A stretch of DNA of 64,000 bases from Collinsella aerofaciens. Lineage in GTDB: Bacteria; Actinomycetota; Coriobacteriia; Coriobacteriales; Coriobacteriaceae. The notes under the pieces were generated by a model, which saw nothing but the letters and a program-made list of their open reading frames with translations, did no database searches and was not told the origin of the DNA. The stretch covers positions 1,364,001 through 1,428,000 of the forward strand of contig NZ_CP024160.1 in the NCBI RefSeq assembly GCF_002736145.1, given 5' to 3'. The translations under genes were made by a program, and so were the position numbers. Positions 24,716-32,383 of this stretch are shown here, in pieces (the first letter of the stretch is position 1; each line of letters starts with the position of its first letter).

Positions 24716-25789
24716 TTAGAGCTGCTCGAGAGCCTCGAGAGCGGCGTGGAGCTCAGCCTTGGCAGAGTACTCGACACCCTCGTCGTTGAGCGGGGTGCGC
24801 TTGCCCAGGGCGGCAAGGAGAGCACGGATGGAGTGCTTGCGGTTCTCGGCCTCGACCCAGCACAGGGAGCGCTCGGGATCGTCCATGACCTCGTCGACGA
24901 CCTCCTCGTTGCGGGTGGCCGGCAGGCAGTGCATGAACTTGGAGTTGGGGCCGGCGAAGTTCATCATATCCATGGTGACCTGATACTTGGGATAGAACAC
25001 GTCCATGTAGTTCTCGCCCGAGACCTCCTCGTCGTACAGGCCATACCACACGTCGGTGTAGATGAAGTCGGCGCCCTTGATGCACTCGATGTCGTCGGAG
25101 ATAACAACCGAGCCGCCGGAAACCTTGCAGTTCTCCTCGGCGATGGCCATCATCTGCTTGCCGAACTCGGCGCGCTCCTCGACGGTGCCGACGTGCAGGC
25201 CGCCGTCGGGGATCTGGTGGCCCTTAGGTCCAAACTGGACAAACTTCATGCCGATCTTGGAGGCGATGAACATGAGGGAGACGCAGACCTGGGTGGCGTC
25301 GCCGATGAAGGCCAGGGTGCAGTCCTCAATCTTCTTGCCCTCGGGGAGGTTCTCGAGCATGGTCATGAGGTCGCCCATCTCCTGCGTGGGATGGTTGAAC
25401 TCGGACATGCCATTGATGACGGGCACAGCGGAGCCCTCGGCGAGGCCGACGACGTCCTTGTGACGGTCAACGCGAGCCATCATGATGTCGAGCAGCGAGC
25501 CCATAACGCGAGCGGTGTCGCCCAGGGACTCGTGACCGCCGAGCTGGATGGTGCCAGGGCCATAGAACTGAGCATGGCCGCCGAGGTCGGTCATAGCGGT
25601 CTCGAAGGAAAGACGGGTGCGGGTGGAGACCTGCTGGAAGATCATGCCAAGGCTCTTGTTGCGGAGCAGGTGCGGATAATAACCGTCAACCTTGATGGCC
25701 TTCTTCATTGCCAGGCCAAGATCCTCGATAGCCAGGATCTGCTCTTTGGTGAAGTCGTTGGTGTCGATGAAATCCTTAGGCAGTGCCAT
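24716..25789 (-). CDS. ptcA: Putrescine carbamoyltransferase
   Basis: Transfers the carbamoyl group of N-carbamoylputrescine to phosphate, giving putrescine and carbamoyl phosphate, which carbamate kinase would turn into ATP. It belongs to the transcarbamylase family: carbamoyl-phosphate loop [10 protein letters not shown] near residue 55, HPTQE, and the C-terminal [11 protein letters not shown]. The 357 residues are longer than most ornithine transcarbamylases (~330), in keeping with the C-terminal extension of PTCases ([14 protein letters not shown]). Substrate choice rests on this and on the agmatine neighbours; ornithine transcarbamylase is the alternative. ATG at 25789 has AAAGGAAAT upstream. 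It is the first gene of the operon, divergent from the membrane LuxR regulator. Confidence 0.9.
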   Translation of the reverse strand: MALPKDFIDTNDFTKEQILAIEDLGLAMKKAIKVDGYYPHLLRNKSLGMIFQQVSTRTRLSFETAMTDLGGHAQFYGPGTIQLGGHESLGDTARVMGSLLDIMMARVDRHKDVVGLAEGSAVPVINGMSEFNHPTQEMGDLMTMLENLPEGKKIEDCTLAFIGDATQVCVSLMFIASKIGMKFVQFGPKGHQIPDGGLHVGTVEERAEFGKQMMAIAEENCKVSGGSVVISDDIECIKGADFIYTDVWYGLYDEEVSGENYMDVFYPKYQVTMDMMNFAGPNSKFMHCLPATRNEEVVDEVMDDPERSLCWVEAENRKHSIRALLAALGKRTPLNDEGVEYSAKAELHAALEALEQL

Positions 25790-25913
25790 GTCGATTTCCT
25801 TTCCGCCGGTCTTGCCGACTATTAACTATGAGGCGCTCGAACATCACGCCTCGTGTTGACAAGACCATCATTCACCCGTATGCAATTTTTACCTAGTTTA
25901 TTCGGGATTAAAG

Positions 25914-26003
25914 ACCGTTCACGGAGTTACACCCTCTCTAATCCAATATAAACCCGCAGGTCAAGAGTTTACAGGGGGTTTACCGTCTGGAACCGTGAAC
26001 GGT
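25914..26003. promoter_or_regulatory. Paired inverted ACCGTTCACGG motifs between ptcA and aguR
   Basis: ACCGTTCACGG at 25914-25924 and its mirror CCGTGAACGGT at 25993-26003 face each other in the 330-bp divergent spacer. The full core ACCGT-GA-ACGGT is a 12-bp near-palindrome. They lie about 125 and 204 bp upstream of ptcA and 117 bp upstream of aguR. A shared operator is plausible. The rest of the spacer shows no gene. Confidence 0.5.
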
Positions 26004-26119
26004 ATACGGCTATGCTGTATCTTGGCGTTTAATCCGCAATGGAACGAACGGCTGAGGCATGTATACCCGGGGGATATAGCGGGCTCTATAAGAGATCAAA
26101 TGAGACAGGACGGTGACAG

Positions 26120-27085
26120 ATGGACACACTCATGTTCTTCTATACCCTAGCAATACTCGTGATCTGTATTGTGACGGCAGTGCTTTCGCTTGCCGCCTAT
26201 GCCTCGTCCCGTCGACGCTTCTTTATCTATGGCGGCGGCGTTTTTATTTGCTACGCCATCGAGATGACCGAGATCTTCTTTTTTGAATACACGTTGCAAA
26301 ACCGAAGTTTTCCGGCCAATGACTATTACGCAATTACCATGCCTGTAATGCGGACCCTTGTGGCGACCGCTTCACAGGCTTTTATTTGGCTGATTGCCAT
26401 GGACTTGCTCGACAAACATTCTAAAAAGCAGTTCGTTATCCCCGTCTTAACGTTTTTGCTGTGCGAGTCGCTGATTATCATCGCTGTCCCCTCCGGCCCC
26501 ATGCATCAGTGGCTCTACTACACGATGCGTCAGGTATTCCTTGTCTTTGTGGGACTGTATATCTGTTGGACGGCTCATAAGAGTACAAAGGTTGAGCTGA
26601 AGGCACGCGTCAACAACCAGCGAAAGCACCTGATTATCGGCGCCATCCTGGTCGGTTGCATCGTTGCCGAGGATTTCTACAACATCCTTGTCGTCCCCAT
26701 GAGTCTGGCGCCCTCTTGGCTGCAGCTATATCTGTCCGAGCGCAACTTTAGCGAAAACGTCTTTGCGTGCTACTTTGCAATTCTGCTGATTATCTACTCC
26801 TACCACGTGCTTTCAATCCGCATGCAGGAGGCGCCCGAGGAAAAGAACGTCAGCGATCTTGATCGACACATCGAAGAGCAAATGCCCTTCTATCGTAACG
26901 CCTACAGGCTCTCCAACCGTGAGACCGAAGTCATGCGCCTTGTTGTGCTGGGCAAGTCGAACCAAGAGATTGCTGACGAGCTATTCCTTGCCGTGGGCAC
27001 CGTCAAGACTCACATCCACAACATCCTGGTCAAAACCGAACAGCAAAACCGCACCACGCTCATCCTCCACTTCTGGAAGCGATAA
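26120..27085 (+). CDS. AguR-like membrane-bound LuxR regulator
   Basis: 321-residue one-component regulator with about seven membrane segments (residues 5-235, starting LMFFYTLAILVICIVTAVLS). A C-terminal LuxR helix-turn-helix follows (LSNRETEVMRLVVLGKSNQE, then ELFLAVGTVKTHIHNILVKT). In lactococci and enterococci the agmatine operon is activated by AguR, a membrane LuxR protein that senses agmatine; the divergent position next to ptcA makes the same role the best inference here. It is paralogous to the regulator at 18.3-19.3 kb. Its stop codon TAA overlaps the first bases of repeat element R3. Confidence 0.87.
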   Translation: MDTLMFFYTLAILVICIVTAVLSLAAYASSRRRFFIYGGGVFICYAIEMTEIFFFEYTLQNRSFPANDYYAITMPVMRTLVATASQAFIWLIAMDLLDKHSKKQFVIPVLTFLLCESLIIIAVPSGPMHQWLYYTMRQVFLVFVGLYICWTAHKSTKVELKARVNNQRKHLIIGAILVGCIVAEDFYNILVVPMSLAPSWLQLYLSERNFSENVFACYFAILLIIYSYHVLSIRMQEAPEEKNVSDLDRHIEEQMPFYRNAYRLSNRETEVMRLVVLGKSNQEIADELFLAVGTVKTHIHNILVKTEQQNRTTLILHFWKR

Positions 27086-27129
27086 CCTGCCAAAAAGGGA
27101 CAGGTTTATTTTGGCAGGTTTTATCTGGG
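27084..27129 (+). repeat. Interspersed element R3, copy 2
   Basis: Starts within the aguR stop codon with AACCTGCC, followed by AAAAAGGGACAGGTTTATTT, then GGCAGGTT (pairing with the first 8 bases) and TTATCTGGG. It matches 8540-8585 on the opposite strand with a few substitutions. Confidence 0.78.
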
Positions 27130-27142
27130 CAAACGCCAAAAA

Positions 27143-27182
27143 CCGCCGCGAGGGAGCTACTTTCCCTCGCGGCGGTTTTCTA
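27143..27182 (+). terminator. Terminator after the aguR-like gene
   Basis: Perfect 13-bp stem CCGCCGCGAGGGA / TCCCTCGCGGCGG with a 7-nt loop and a TTTTCT tail. Confidence 0.9.
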
Positions 27183-27192
27183 GCAGTAAAAC

Positions 27193-27313
27193 CAAGTGAG
27201 TAGGCTTTTGGCGGAATGCCGAGCACACCTCAAAACGCCACAGCCCTGACCTGCGATTTTATTGAGCACTTGCCGCGATGTGCTCGGCAGATCCAAAAAA
27301 GCCTACTCACTTG
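27193..27313. repeat. 121-bp nested palindrome element
   Basis: Outer arms CAAGTGAGTAGGCTTTT (27193-27209) / its complement (27297-27313), 17 bp perfect; inner arms TGCCGAGCACA (27217-27227) / TGTGCTCGGCA (27279-27289), 11 bp perfect. It lies between two terminators in a convergent spacer, with no coding capacity. Confidence 0.82.
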
Positions 27314-27340
27314 CATCTGAGATGCTCTAGATACGCAAAA

Positions 27341-27379
27341 TACCGCCGCAAAGGGAGCTGGACTCCCTTCGCGGCGGTT
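27341..27379 (-). terminator. Terminator after the BceB-like permease gene
   Basis: CCGCCGCAAAGGGAG (27343-27357) / CTCCCTTCGCGGCGG (27363-27377), one mismatch, followed on the minus strand by TATTTTG. Confidence 0.85.
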
Positions 27380-27414
27380 ATTCACTCTGATTTTGCGACG
27401 GTTTTGCCCGCTTG

Positions 27415-29652
27415 TTACTCGCTGTAGCGGGTGGCGATGGCAGCTTGTACCATGCCGGCGCTCATGAGGTACGTTACCAGGAAGTAGCCACCATAGGCCG
27501 CCAGGAAAATCGCGCAGGTGAGGCCCACGGTGCCGGCGATGCTCATATCGCCGAATACGCTCACCAGCTCGATGATCACCTTGAGCGCCACAAAGGAGTG
27601 CGCCAAGCCCACTGCCAGCGGGAACAGGAAGAACACCGCTTGCTGCGCCATCACCGAATGCCGGATCTGACGGTCGTCACAGCCGATCTGTGCCAGCACA
27701 CGATAGCTGCGGCTGCCGTCGGCCACATTGGAGAGCTGCTGGATCGACAGAATCGCCGCACATGCAACGACCAGCACAAAGCCAATGTAGATGGCTAGAT
27801 AGCTAATCATGCCGTTCATCTGCGCTGCTTGCGTGTACATCTCGGAACGCGTGATGAAGACTCCCCATCCCCCCGGCTCCTTGCCGTCAACGAGCAGAAT
27901 GTCGAGCATGGTGTATTTAATGCTCTCGTCTGCCTTGGTCACATCCATCCCCTGCTTGTAGTTAACGAGCAGATTACTGGAATACGGCTGCAGATTAAGC
28001 TGGGACAGCAGCTCATCGGCTACGACCACGGTACCGGGATTGCTGCCCATCGCCGAGTTGGCGATGGCCGCCGTGTCCTCGTCCGACTTATCGGTTGCGG
28101 GCTTGAGCTCATGCCCGCCCAAGGTGAGGGTATGGCCGCCGGCCATGTATTTGGTGTACAGGTCGCCCAGCTCACCACCCATATCACACGTAAGCAAGTA
28201 CTGGTCCCGGCCAATGCTCACCGGCTCCTCGCCCATCATCTGGCGCAGTTTGTTGTACTGGCTCGCCGGCGTCACATACAGACCCATCGCATCGGCGTTG
28301 CTTCCCTCGAGCGCCTTGGGAAGCTTTTCGCCCATGGCCTTGCACATCTCACCCGCCACCACCGAGGGGCCCGAGCCGCCAAGCGGGTAACTCAGATACG
28401 AATCGATCTGCACATGCTCACCGGCAACATCGGCGATATTGACCTTTTTGCCGGTCTCGTCGTTGTTGTCCGCCGACTTGCCCTTAATACCGTCTGCAAC
28501 GTTATCGGGATCTTTACGATCGCCATGCCATGCAGCGTACAAATCGACCGTTGCATCGGCCAGCACCATGCGATCGGCCTCAGACGGATTGACATACTCC
28601 TTGTAGTAGTCGAGCGTTTCGGGCGTGTAATAGACATACGTCTGAGACACGTCAACAGGGTTATAGCGCTCCAGATTCTCGTTCATCACGTTGGCAATCG
28701 ACATACCGCAGGTCACCGAGGTAATGGCCAAAAACAGAATCATCGCGATGACGCCCATCGAAAAGCACACCGTGTTGACCTTGGCCGCAAGCTGGCGCAC
28801 AGTAAACATGTTGAGGCCGCGCCAATACACGCCGCGCAAGCTCTGCAGCAGCTTGATAAGCATGCCCGAGAGTCCCCAGAACAGGGCAAAGGTGCCTACC
28901 GTGACCATGGCCGTGGTGATGCCAAACTGGCTCATTGCCCCGTCCAGCTTGTCGCCCGTCTCGGTTAGCGGGAACCCATCACGTAGCAGACGGTAATAGG
29001 CCACGCCCACAAGCACCACGCCCACAGCAAAGATGGCAATCGCGATCCAGGGATTGCGCGTCTTGATGCTCTCGTTGCGACGCTCGGCACCCATAAGCTC
29101 GATGAGTTTGGTACGACGCACGGCGCGAAGGTTCAGCAGCAGCGTGAGCACAAACATTACGAGCATGCAGGCCAGGGTCAGGTTGAACGCATGCACCGAG
29201 AAAAAGAAGCGGAAATTGGCGATCTGCGTCTTAAAGAGCGAGGCCGTAAAGAACGTCATGAGCTGGGAGAGCCCCACGCCCAGCACAATACCGGCGACAA
29301 AGGCGCCGACCGAAACGATCACCGTCTCGAGCGCCATGATCGTGGCGACGCGCCCGCGCCCCATGCCGAGCACCTGGTACAGGCCAAACTCCTTCTTGCG
29401 GCGTTTCATGATGAAGTTATTGGCATACACCATCAAAAAGGCCATGACGCCGGCCAAAAAGTACGTGAGGTAGCCGAGCATGGTACCCATGAGCTCGGAT
29501 AGGCCCTCCTCCTCAATGCCGGCAATATCGACCTGCATCGAAACGGTGTTAAAGGCATAGAATACGGTGACGCCCAGGGTGAGCGTCAAAAGGTAGACGA
29601 GGTAGTCGCGGCCGGCGCGGCGAACGTTGCCCCAAGCGAGTTTACAGAGCAT
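27415..29652 (-). CDS. FtsX-like ABC transporter permease (BceB type)
   Basis: 745-residue permease with two FtsX-like modules: a first membrane segment at the start (AGRDYLVYLLTLTLGVTVFY), a cluster of segments to about residue 320, a large extracytoplasmic domain (about 320-610) and three more segments at the C-terminus. This ten-segment plan with a big external domain is that of BceB-type permeases, which detach or expel peptide antibiotics. The internal ATG at 29652 is preferred over one 12 nt upstream because it overlaps the end of the ATPase gene by 11 nt, typical of coupling. No adjacent BceRS-like two-component system is present, so the assignment to peptide resistance is inference. 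Confidence 0.87.
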   Translation of the reverse strand: MLCKLAWGNVRRAGRDYLVYLLTLTLGVTVFYAFNTVSMQVDIAGIEEEGLSELMGTMLGYLTYFLAGVMAFLMVYANNFIMKRRKKEFGLYQVLGMGRGRVATIMALETVIVSVGAFVAGIVLGVGLSQLMTFFTASLFKTQIANFRFFFSVHAFNLTLACMLVMFVLTLLLNLRAVRRTKLIELMGAERRNESIKTRNPWIAIAIFAVGVVLVGVAYYRLLRDGFPLTETGDKLDGAMSQFGITTAMVTVGTFALFWGLSGMLIKLLQSLRGVYWRGLNMFTVRQLAAKVNTVCFSMGVIAMILFLAITSVTCGMSIANVMNENLERYNPVDVSQTYVYYTPETLDYYKEYVNPSEADRMVLADATVDLYAAWHGDRKDPDNVADGIKGKSADNNDETGKKVNIADVAGEHVQIDSYLSYPLGGSGPSVVAGEMCKAMGEKLPKALEGSNADAMGLYVTPASQYNKLRQMMGEEPVSIGRDQYLLTCDMGGELGDLYTKYMAGGHTLTLGGHELKPATDKSDEDTAAIANSAMGSNPGTVVVADELLSQLNLQPYSSNLLVNYKQGMDVTKADESIKYTMLDILLVDGKEPGGWGVFITRSEMYTQAAQMNGMISYLAIYIGFVLVVACAAILSIQQLSNVADGSRSYRVLAQIGCDDRQIRHSVMAQQAVFFLFPLAVGLAHSFVALKVIIELVSVFGDMSIAGTVGLTCAIFLAAYGGYFLVTYLMSAGMVQAAIATRYSE

Positions 29653-30427
29653 CGGAGCCCTCACCGCCCATCATGGCAACGACCTCCATAATACGGTCGA
29701 AGAACTCTCGGCGGTCGGTGTCACCGCGGCGCAGCTCGGTAAAGATCTTGCCGTCGCGGATAAACAGCACGCGGCTTGTGTAGCTAGCAGCAAAGCTGTC
29801 ATGCGTGACCATGAGCACGGTGGCGCGCAGGCGGCGGTTGAGGGCCTCTAGGCTCTCGAGCAGCAGGCGGGCGCTTTTAGAGTCGAGGGCGCCGGTGGGC
29901 TCGTCGGCCATAATCATAGTGGGGTCGGTGACGAGCGCGCGAGCCGCGGCAACGCGCTGCTGCTGACCGCCGGACATCTGGTAGGGATACTTGTCGAGCA
30001 CCTGGCTAATAGACAGACGCGCGGCCACATCCTGCACGCGGGTCGAGATTTCGGCCGAGTTTGTGCGGGCGATGGTGAGCGGCAGGGCGATGTTCTCGCG
30101 TGCCGTGAGCGTATCGAGCAGGTTGGAGTCCTGGAAGATAAAGCCGAGCTCCTCGCGGCGGAACTGCGAAAGCTTAGCCTGCTTCATGCGCGTCACGTCC
30201 TGCCCGTTGATGCGGATCGTGCCACTTGTGGCGCTATCGATGGTCGACACGCAGTTGAGCAACGTCGACTTGCCCGAGCCCGAAGCGCCCATGATGCCAA
30301 CGAATTCGCCGCGGTTGACCGTAAAGTTGACATCGTTGAGCGCGCGGGTCACGTTGCCCAGCGCTCCATATACCTTTTCGAGATGCGCGACCTCCAGTAC
30401 CGGGGTCGCCATGTGCGTGGTTTGCAT
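29642..30427 (-). CDS. ABC transporter ATP-binding protein (BceA type)
   Basis: Cytoplasmic ATPase of 261 residues that pairs with the FtsX-like permease. Walker A is GASGSGKST, the signature MSGGQQQRVAAARAL, Walker B MIMADEPTGALD and switch His VMVTHDSFAA, all canonical for the MacB/LolD/BceA group; the TGALDSKSA D-loop is the group's usual one. The ATG at 30427 has AAAGGA about 8 nt upstream. It is the first gene of the two-gene operon and is divergent from the Nudix-Vsr fusion gene. Confidence 0.92.
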   Translation of the reverse strand: MQTTHMATPVLEVAHLEKVYGALGNVTRALNDVNFTVNRGEFVGIMGASGSGKSTLLNCVSTIDSATSGTIRINGQDVTRMKQAKLSQFRREELGFIFQDSNLLDTLTARENIALPLTIARTNSAEISTRVQDVAARLSISQVLDKYPYQMSGGQQQRVAAARALVTDPTMIMADEPTGALDSKSARLLLESLEALNRRLRATVLMVTHDSFAASYTSRVLFIRDGKIFTELRRGDTDRREFFDRIMEVVAMMGGEGSDAL

Positions 30428-30437
30428 ACCGAGTCCT

Positions 30438-30475
30438 TTCTTGCGATTAGTCTACGGCATCTATAGTCGCAAGAA
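30438..30475. promoter_or_regulatory. Inverted repeat upstream of the BceA-like gene
   Basis: TTCTTGCGA (30438-30446) and TCGCAAGAA (30467-30475), perfect 9-bp arms, just upstream of the ATPase gene. A possible operator, or the stem of the leader RNA. Confidence 0.45.
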
Positions 30476-30510
30476 GACGAGTCGGCTACCATCGATATGG
30501 CTTACGCTTG

Positions 30511-30543
30511 CCTTACCGTTGTGTAAGGTAGGGGTAGCTACCC
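30511..30543. promoter_or_regulatory. Two palindromes in the divergent BceA / Nudix-Vsr spacer
   Basis: CCTTAC-N6-GTAAGG (30511-30528) followed by the perfect 12-bp palindrome GGGTAGCTACCC (30532-30543), 33 bp upstream of the Nudix-Vsr start. Plausible operator sites; no factor assignable. Confidence 0.45.
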
Positions 30544-30575
30544 TGTCACTTGTTGATGTTGAGAGAGGACTCCTG

Positions 30576-31565
30576 TTGAAGACTGTTCATGTTGCCGCTG
30601 GGATCATTCGCAAGGAAGGATCCGACGAGCTACTTGCCGTGCAGCGCGGCTATGGCGACATGCAGGGACTTTGGGAGTTCCCCGGTGGCAAGCTCATGCG
30701 CGGCGAGACACCCGAAGACGCCGTGCGCCGCGAGCTCATGGAAGAGCTGCAGGTAAAAGTCACCAACCTACGCGATTTCTACACCGTTGAGTACGACTAC
30801 CCCGATTTCCATCTCTCCATGGAGTGCTACTACTGCTCGCTGGCTAAAGAGTCCGACGAGCCCCAGAAGCACGACCGTCAGCTCGATATCCGTTGGATTC
30901 CGCGCACCTCGCTTGCCACCGTTGAGTGGATGCCCGCCGACAAGGGGCTTATCGATGCTCTGATTGAATTAAAGGAAGATCGGCTTGAGGCAAGCAGCAC
31001 TGCCAAAGATGCCGAGGCCGCCACGACCGAACACCCCACCACCAAACCCAAGCGCGCACCCAAGCGCCGCAGCAAAAAGCGTCCCAAGCCCGGTCTGCTC
31101 GACGGCATCGACACCTCGGACCTTTCCGCCGACGAGCGCGAACTCGTCCGCCGTCGCGCCGCCATCAAAAAGTCCATGAAGGGCAACAAGCGCGCCAATA
31201 CTAAGCCCGAGCTGCTCGTACGTCAGCGTCTACGGGCCGCGGGCCTTACGGGTTATCGCTTGGAATGGAAGGTTCCCGGCAAGCCCGACATCGCCTTCCC
31301 CGGCCGCAAGATCGCCATCTTTGTCAACGGTTGCTTTTGGCATCGCTGCCCCAAGTGCAATCCGAGCCAGCCCAAGCGCAACGTTGAGTTTTGGGAGGCA
31401 AAGTTCCGTCGCAACGTCGAGCGCGACCGCGCTGCCGTGGCAGCACTCACTCAAATGGGCTGGACACCCATAACCATCTGGGAATGCGAGCTCAAAAAAG
31501 ACCGCATCGACGCCACGATGGAAAAGGTCATCGAGCAGGTGCGCGCCGCAGAGCCGCAGCGCTAA
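30576..31565 (+). CDS. Nudix hydrolase fused to a Vsr mismatch endonuclease
   Basis: 329-residue fusion. Residues 1-135 form a MutT-like Nudix hydrolase with the Nudix box at 38-60 (GKLMRGETPEDAVRRELMEE: Gly38, Glu44, Arg52-Glu53, Glu56-Glu57). Such domains hydrolyse oxidised or other nucleotides. A basic, Pro/Lys-rich linker follows (about 140-172). Residues ~185-325 are a very-short-patch-repair (Vsr) endonuclease: catalytic Asp238 in GKPDIAF, FVNGCFWHRCPKC with Cys253, His256 and Cys261, NVERDR at 280-285, and a final IWECEL Cys as in the structural zinc site. Relative to E. coli Vsr, Thr63-His64 are Val-Asn here. TTG at 30576 with GAGAGAGGA 6 nt upstream is the best start. No cytosine methyltransferase lies nearby. 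Confidence 0.88.
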   Translation: MKTVHVAAGIIRKEGSDELLAVQRGYGDMQGLWEFPGGKLMRGETPEDAVRRELMEELQVKVTNLRDFYTVEYDYPDFHLSMECYYCSLAKESDEPQKHDRQLDIRWIPRTSLATVEWMPADKGLIDALIELKEDRLEASSTAKDAEAATTEHPTTKPKRAPKRRSKKRPKPGLLDGIDTSDLSADERELVRRRAAIKKSMKGNKRANTKPELLVRQRLRAAGLTGYRLEWKVPGKPDIAFPGRKIAIFVNGCFWHRCPKCNPSQPKRNVEFWEAKFRRNVERDRAAVAALTQMGWTPITIWECELKKDRIDATMEKVIEQVRAAEPQR

Positions 31566-32073
31566 CAGCGTGCATTCACACGCTCCGTACGTCCGCGCCA
31601 CATCCACGTCACAAACCTTAGAAAGCCCTTAAGCCCAAAACCTTTCAAGAGTGTTACTCAATACCTCTGACCTGCAGTTTCATCGTAACACCAAACCAGG
31701 TTAAGCCTTTCTTTAGCGCTTCTTTGCGGCAGCCGCGGCATAATACTGCCAACGCACGGGACCTAGCAGCACACCCCGTGCGCAACCTTTTGGTGGACAT
31801 CGAGGAGGCCGCATAAGCATGCATTCTTCCAATGACGCAGCACAGCAGCCATCCCTAAAACATGCAAACCTTTTCTCCTTCCCCCCGACACAGAGAAACG
31901 GCCTCCTCGACTCCCCCACCTCACAGCAAAAACGCTCAACCGATCAAAGCCTCAACCTGCAGGCCTCATTGAAAAAGCTCCAGGCGTCGCTAGACAAAGC
32001 ATTCCCCAACCAAGCAAGGGCATACTAACCCCTCATCAACAAAGCGCCCCGCGCGCCCCATCCTTTCCGCCCC
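31566..32073. other. Long spacer after the Nudix-Vsr gene, mostly non-coding
   Basis: About 500 bp of lower coding quality. A single short reading frame (31819-32028) is the only candidate gene. No terminator with a T tract was found directly after the fusion gene. Confidence 0.4.
31819..32028 (+). CDS. Possible small hypothetical protein (69 aa)
   Basis: Reading frame preceded by GAGGAGG, but 11 nt before the ATG, longer than ideal. The product is polar, Ser/Gln/Lys-rich, with no membrane segment; the C-terminal part (SLNLQASLKKLQASLDKAF) could form an amphipathic helix with an internal repeat LQASL. Codon use includes AGA and AGG, unlike its neighbours. It may not be translated. Confidence 0.3.
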   Translation: MHSSNDAAQQPSLKHANLFSFPPTQRNGLLDSPTSQQKRSTDQSLNLQASLKKLQASLDKAFPNQARAY

Positions 32074-32263
32074 AACGCCACAAGGGCGATTGAGCAGGAC
32101 GGTTTGGGCGGGTCCCGTACTTAGTTTCCAAAATCATTCCGCAGCGCGAAGGCCCCCGTTGCCAACGCTTCTTATTATTTTCAGACCTAACGCCACAAGG
32201 GCGACGGCCTCGAGTAGGTCAAGCTGGGAGGGACGAGGGCTTAGTTCCCCAATCTTTCCGCAG
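32074..32263. repeat. Imperfect tandem repeat, period about 115-120 bp
   Basis: AACGCCACAAGGGCGA occurs at 32074-32089 and 32189-32204; CTTAGTT-CC-AATC-TTCCGCAG occurs in related forms at 32120-32144 and 32240-32263. Together they mark two diverged copies of one unit before the aldolase gene end. Confidence 0.6.
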
Positions 32264-32350
32264 GGGGCAAAAAGCCTCGCCGCACGAAGTGCGCAGCGAG
32301 GCTTTTTGCATGCCCGAGGACGATTGGGGAACTAAGCCCTCATCCCTCCC
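32226..32350. repeat. Nested inverted repeat, 29-bp outer and 14-bp inner arms
   Basis: Outer arms 32226-32254 and 32322-32350 (core GGGCTTAGTTCCCCAATC) pair with one mismatch. Inner arms GCAAAAAGCCTCGC (32267-32280) and GCGAGGCTTTTTGC (32296-32309) are perfect and look like a terminator on either strand. It lies just after the leftward aldolase gene and probably ends its transcript. Confidence 0.8.
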
Positions 32351-32383
32351 CGGGATCTATTTTGAGTCGGAGTACCCTTGTTG

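Noticed and set aside
29991-30575. In-frame upstream extension of the Nudix-Vsr gene
   Set aside because: It would overlap the divergent ABC ATPase gene; the TTG at 30576 has a proper ribosome-binding site and begins the Nudix fold.
31713-31919. 68-codon minus-strand frame in the spacer after the Nudix-Vsr gene
   Set aside because: No ribosome-binding site and no coding character.
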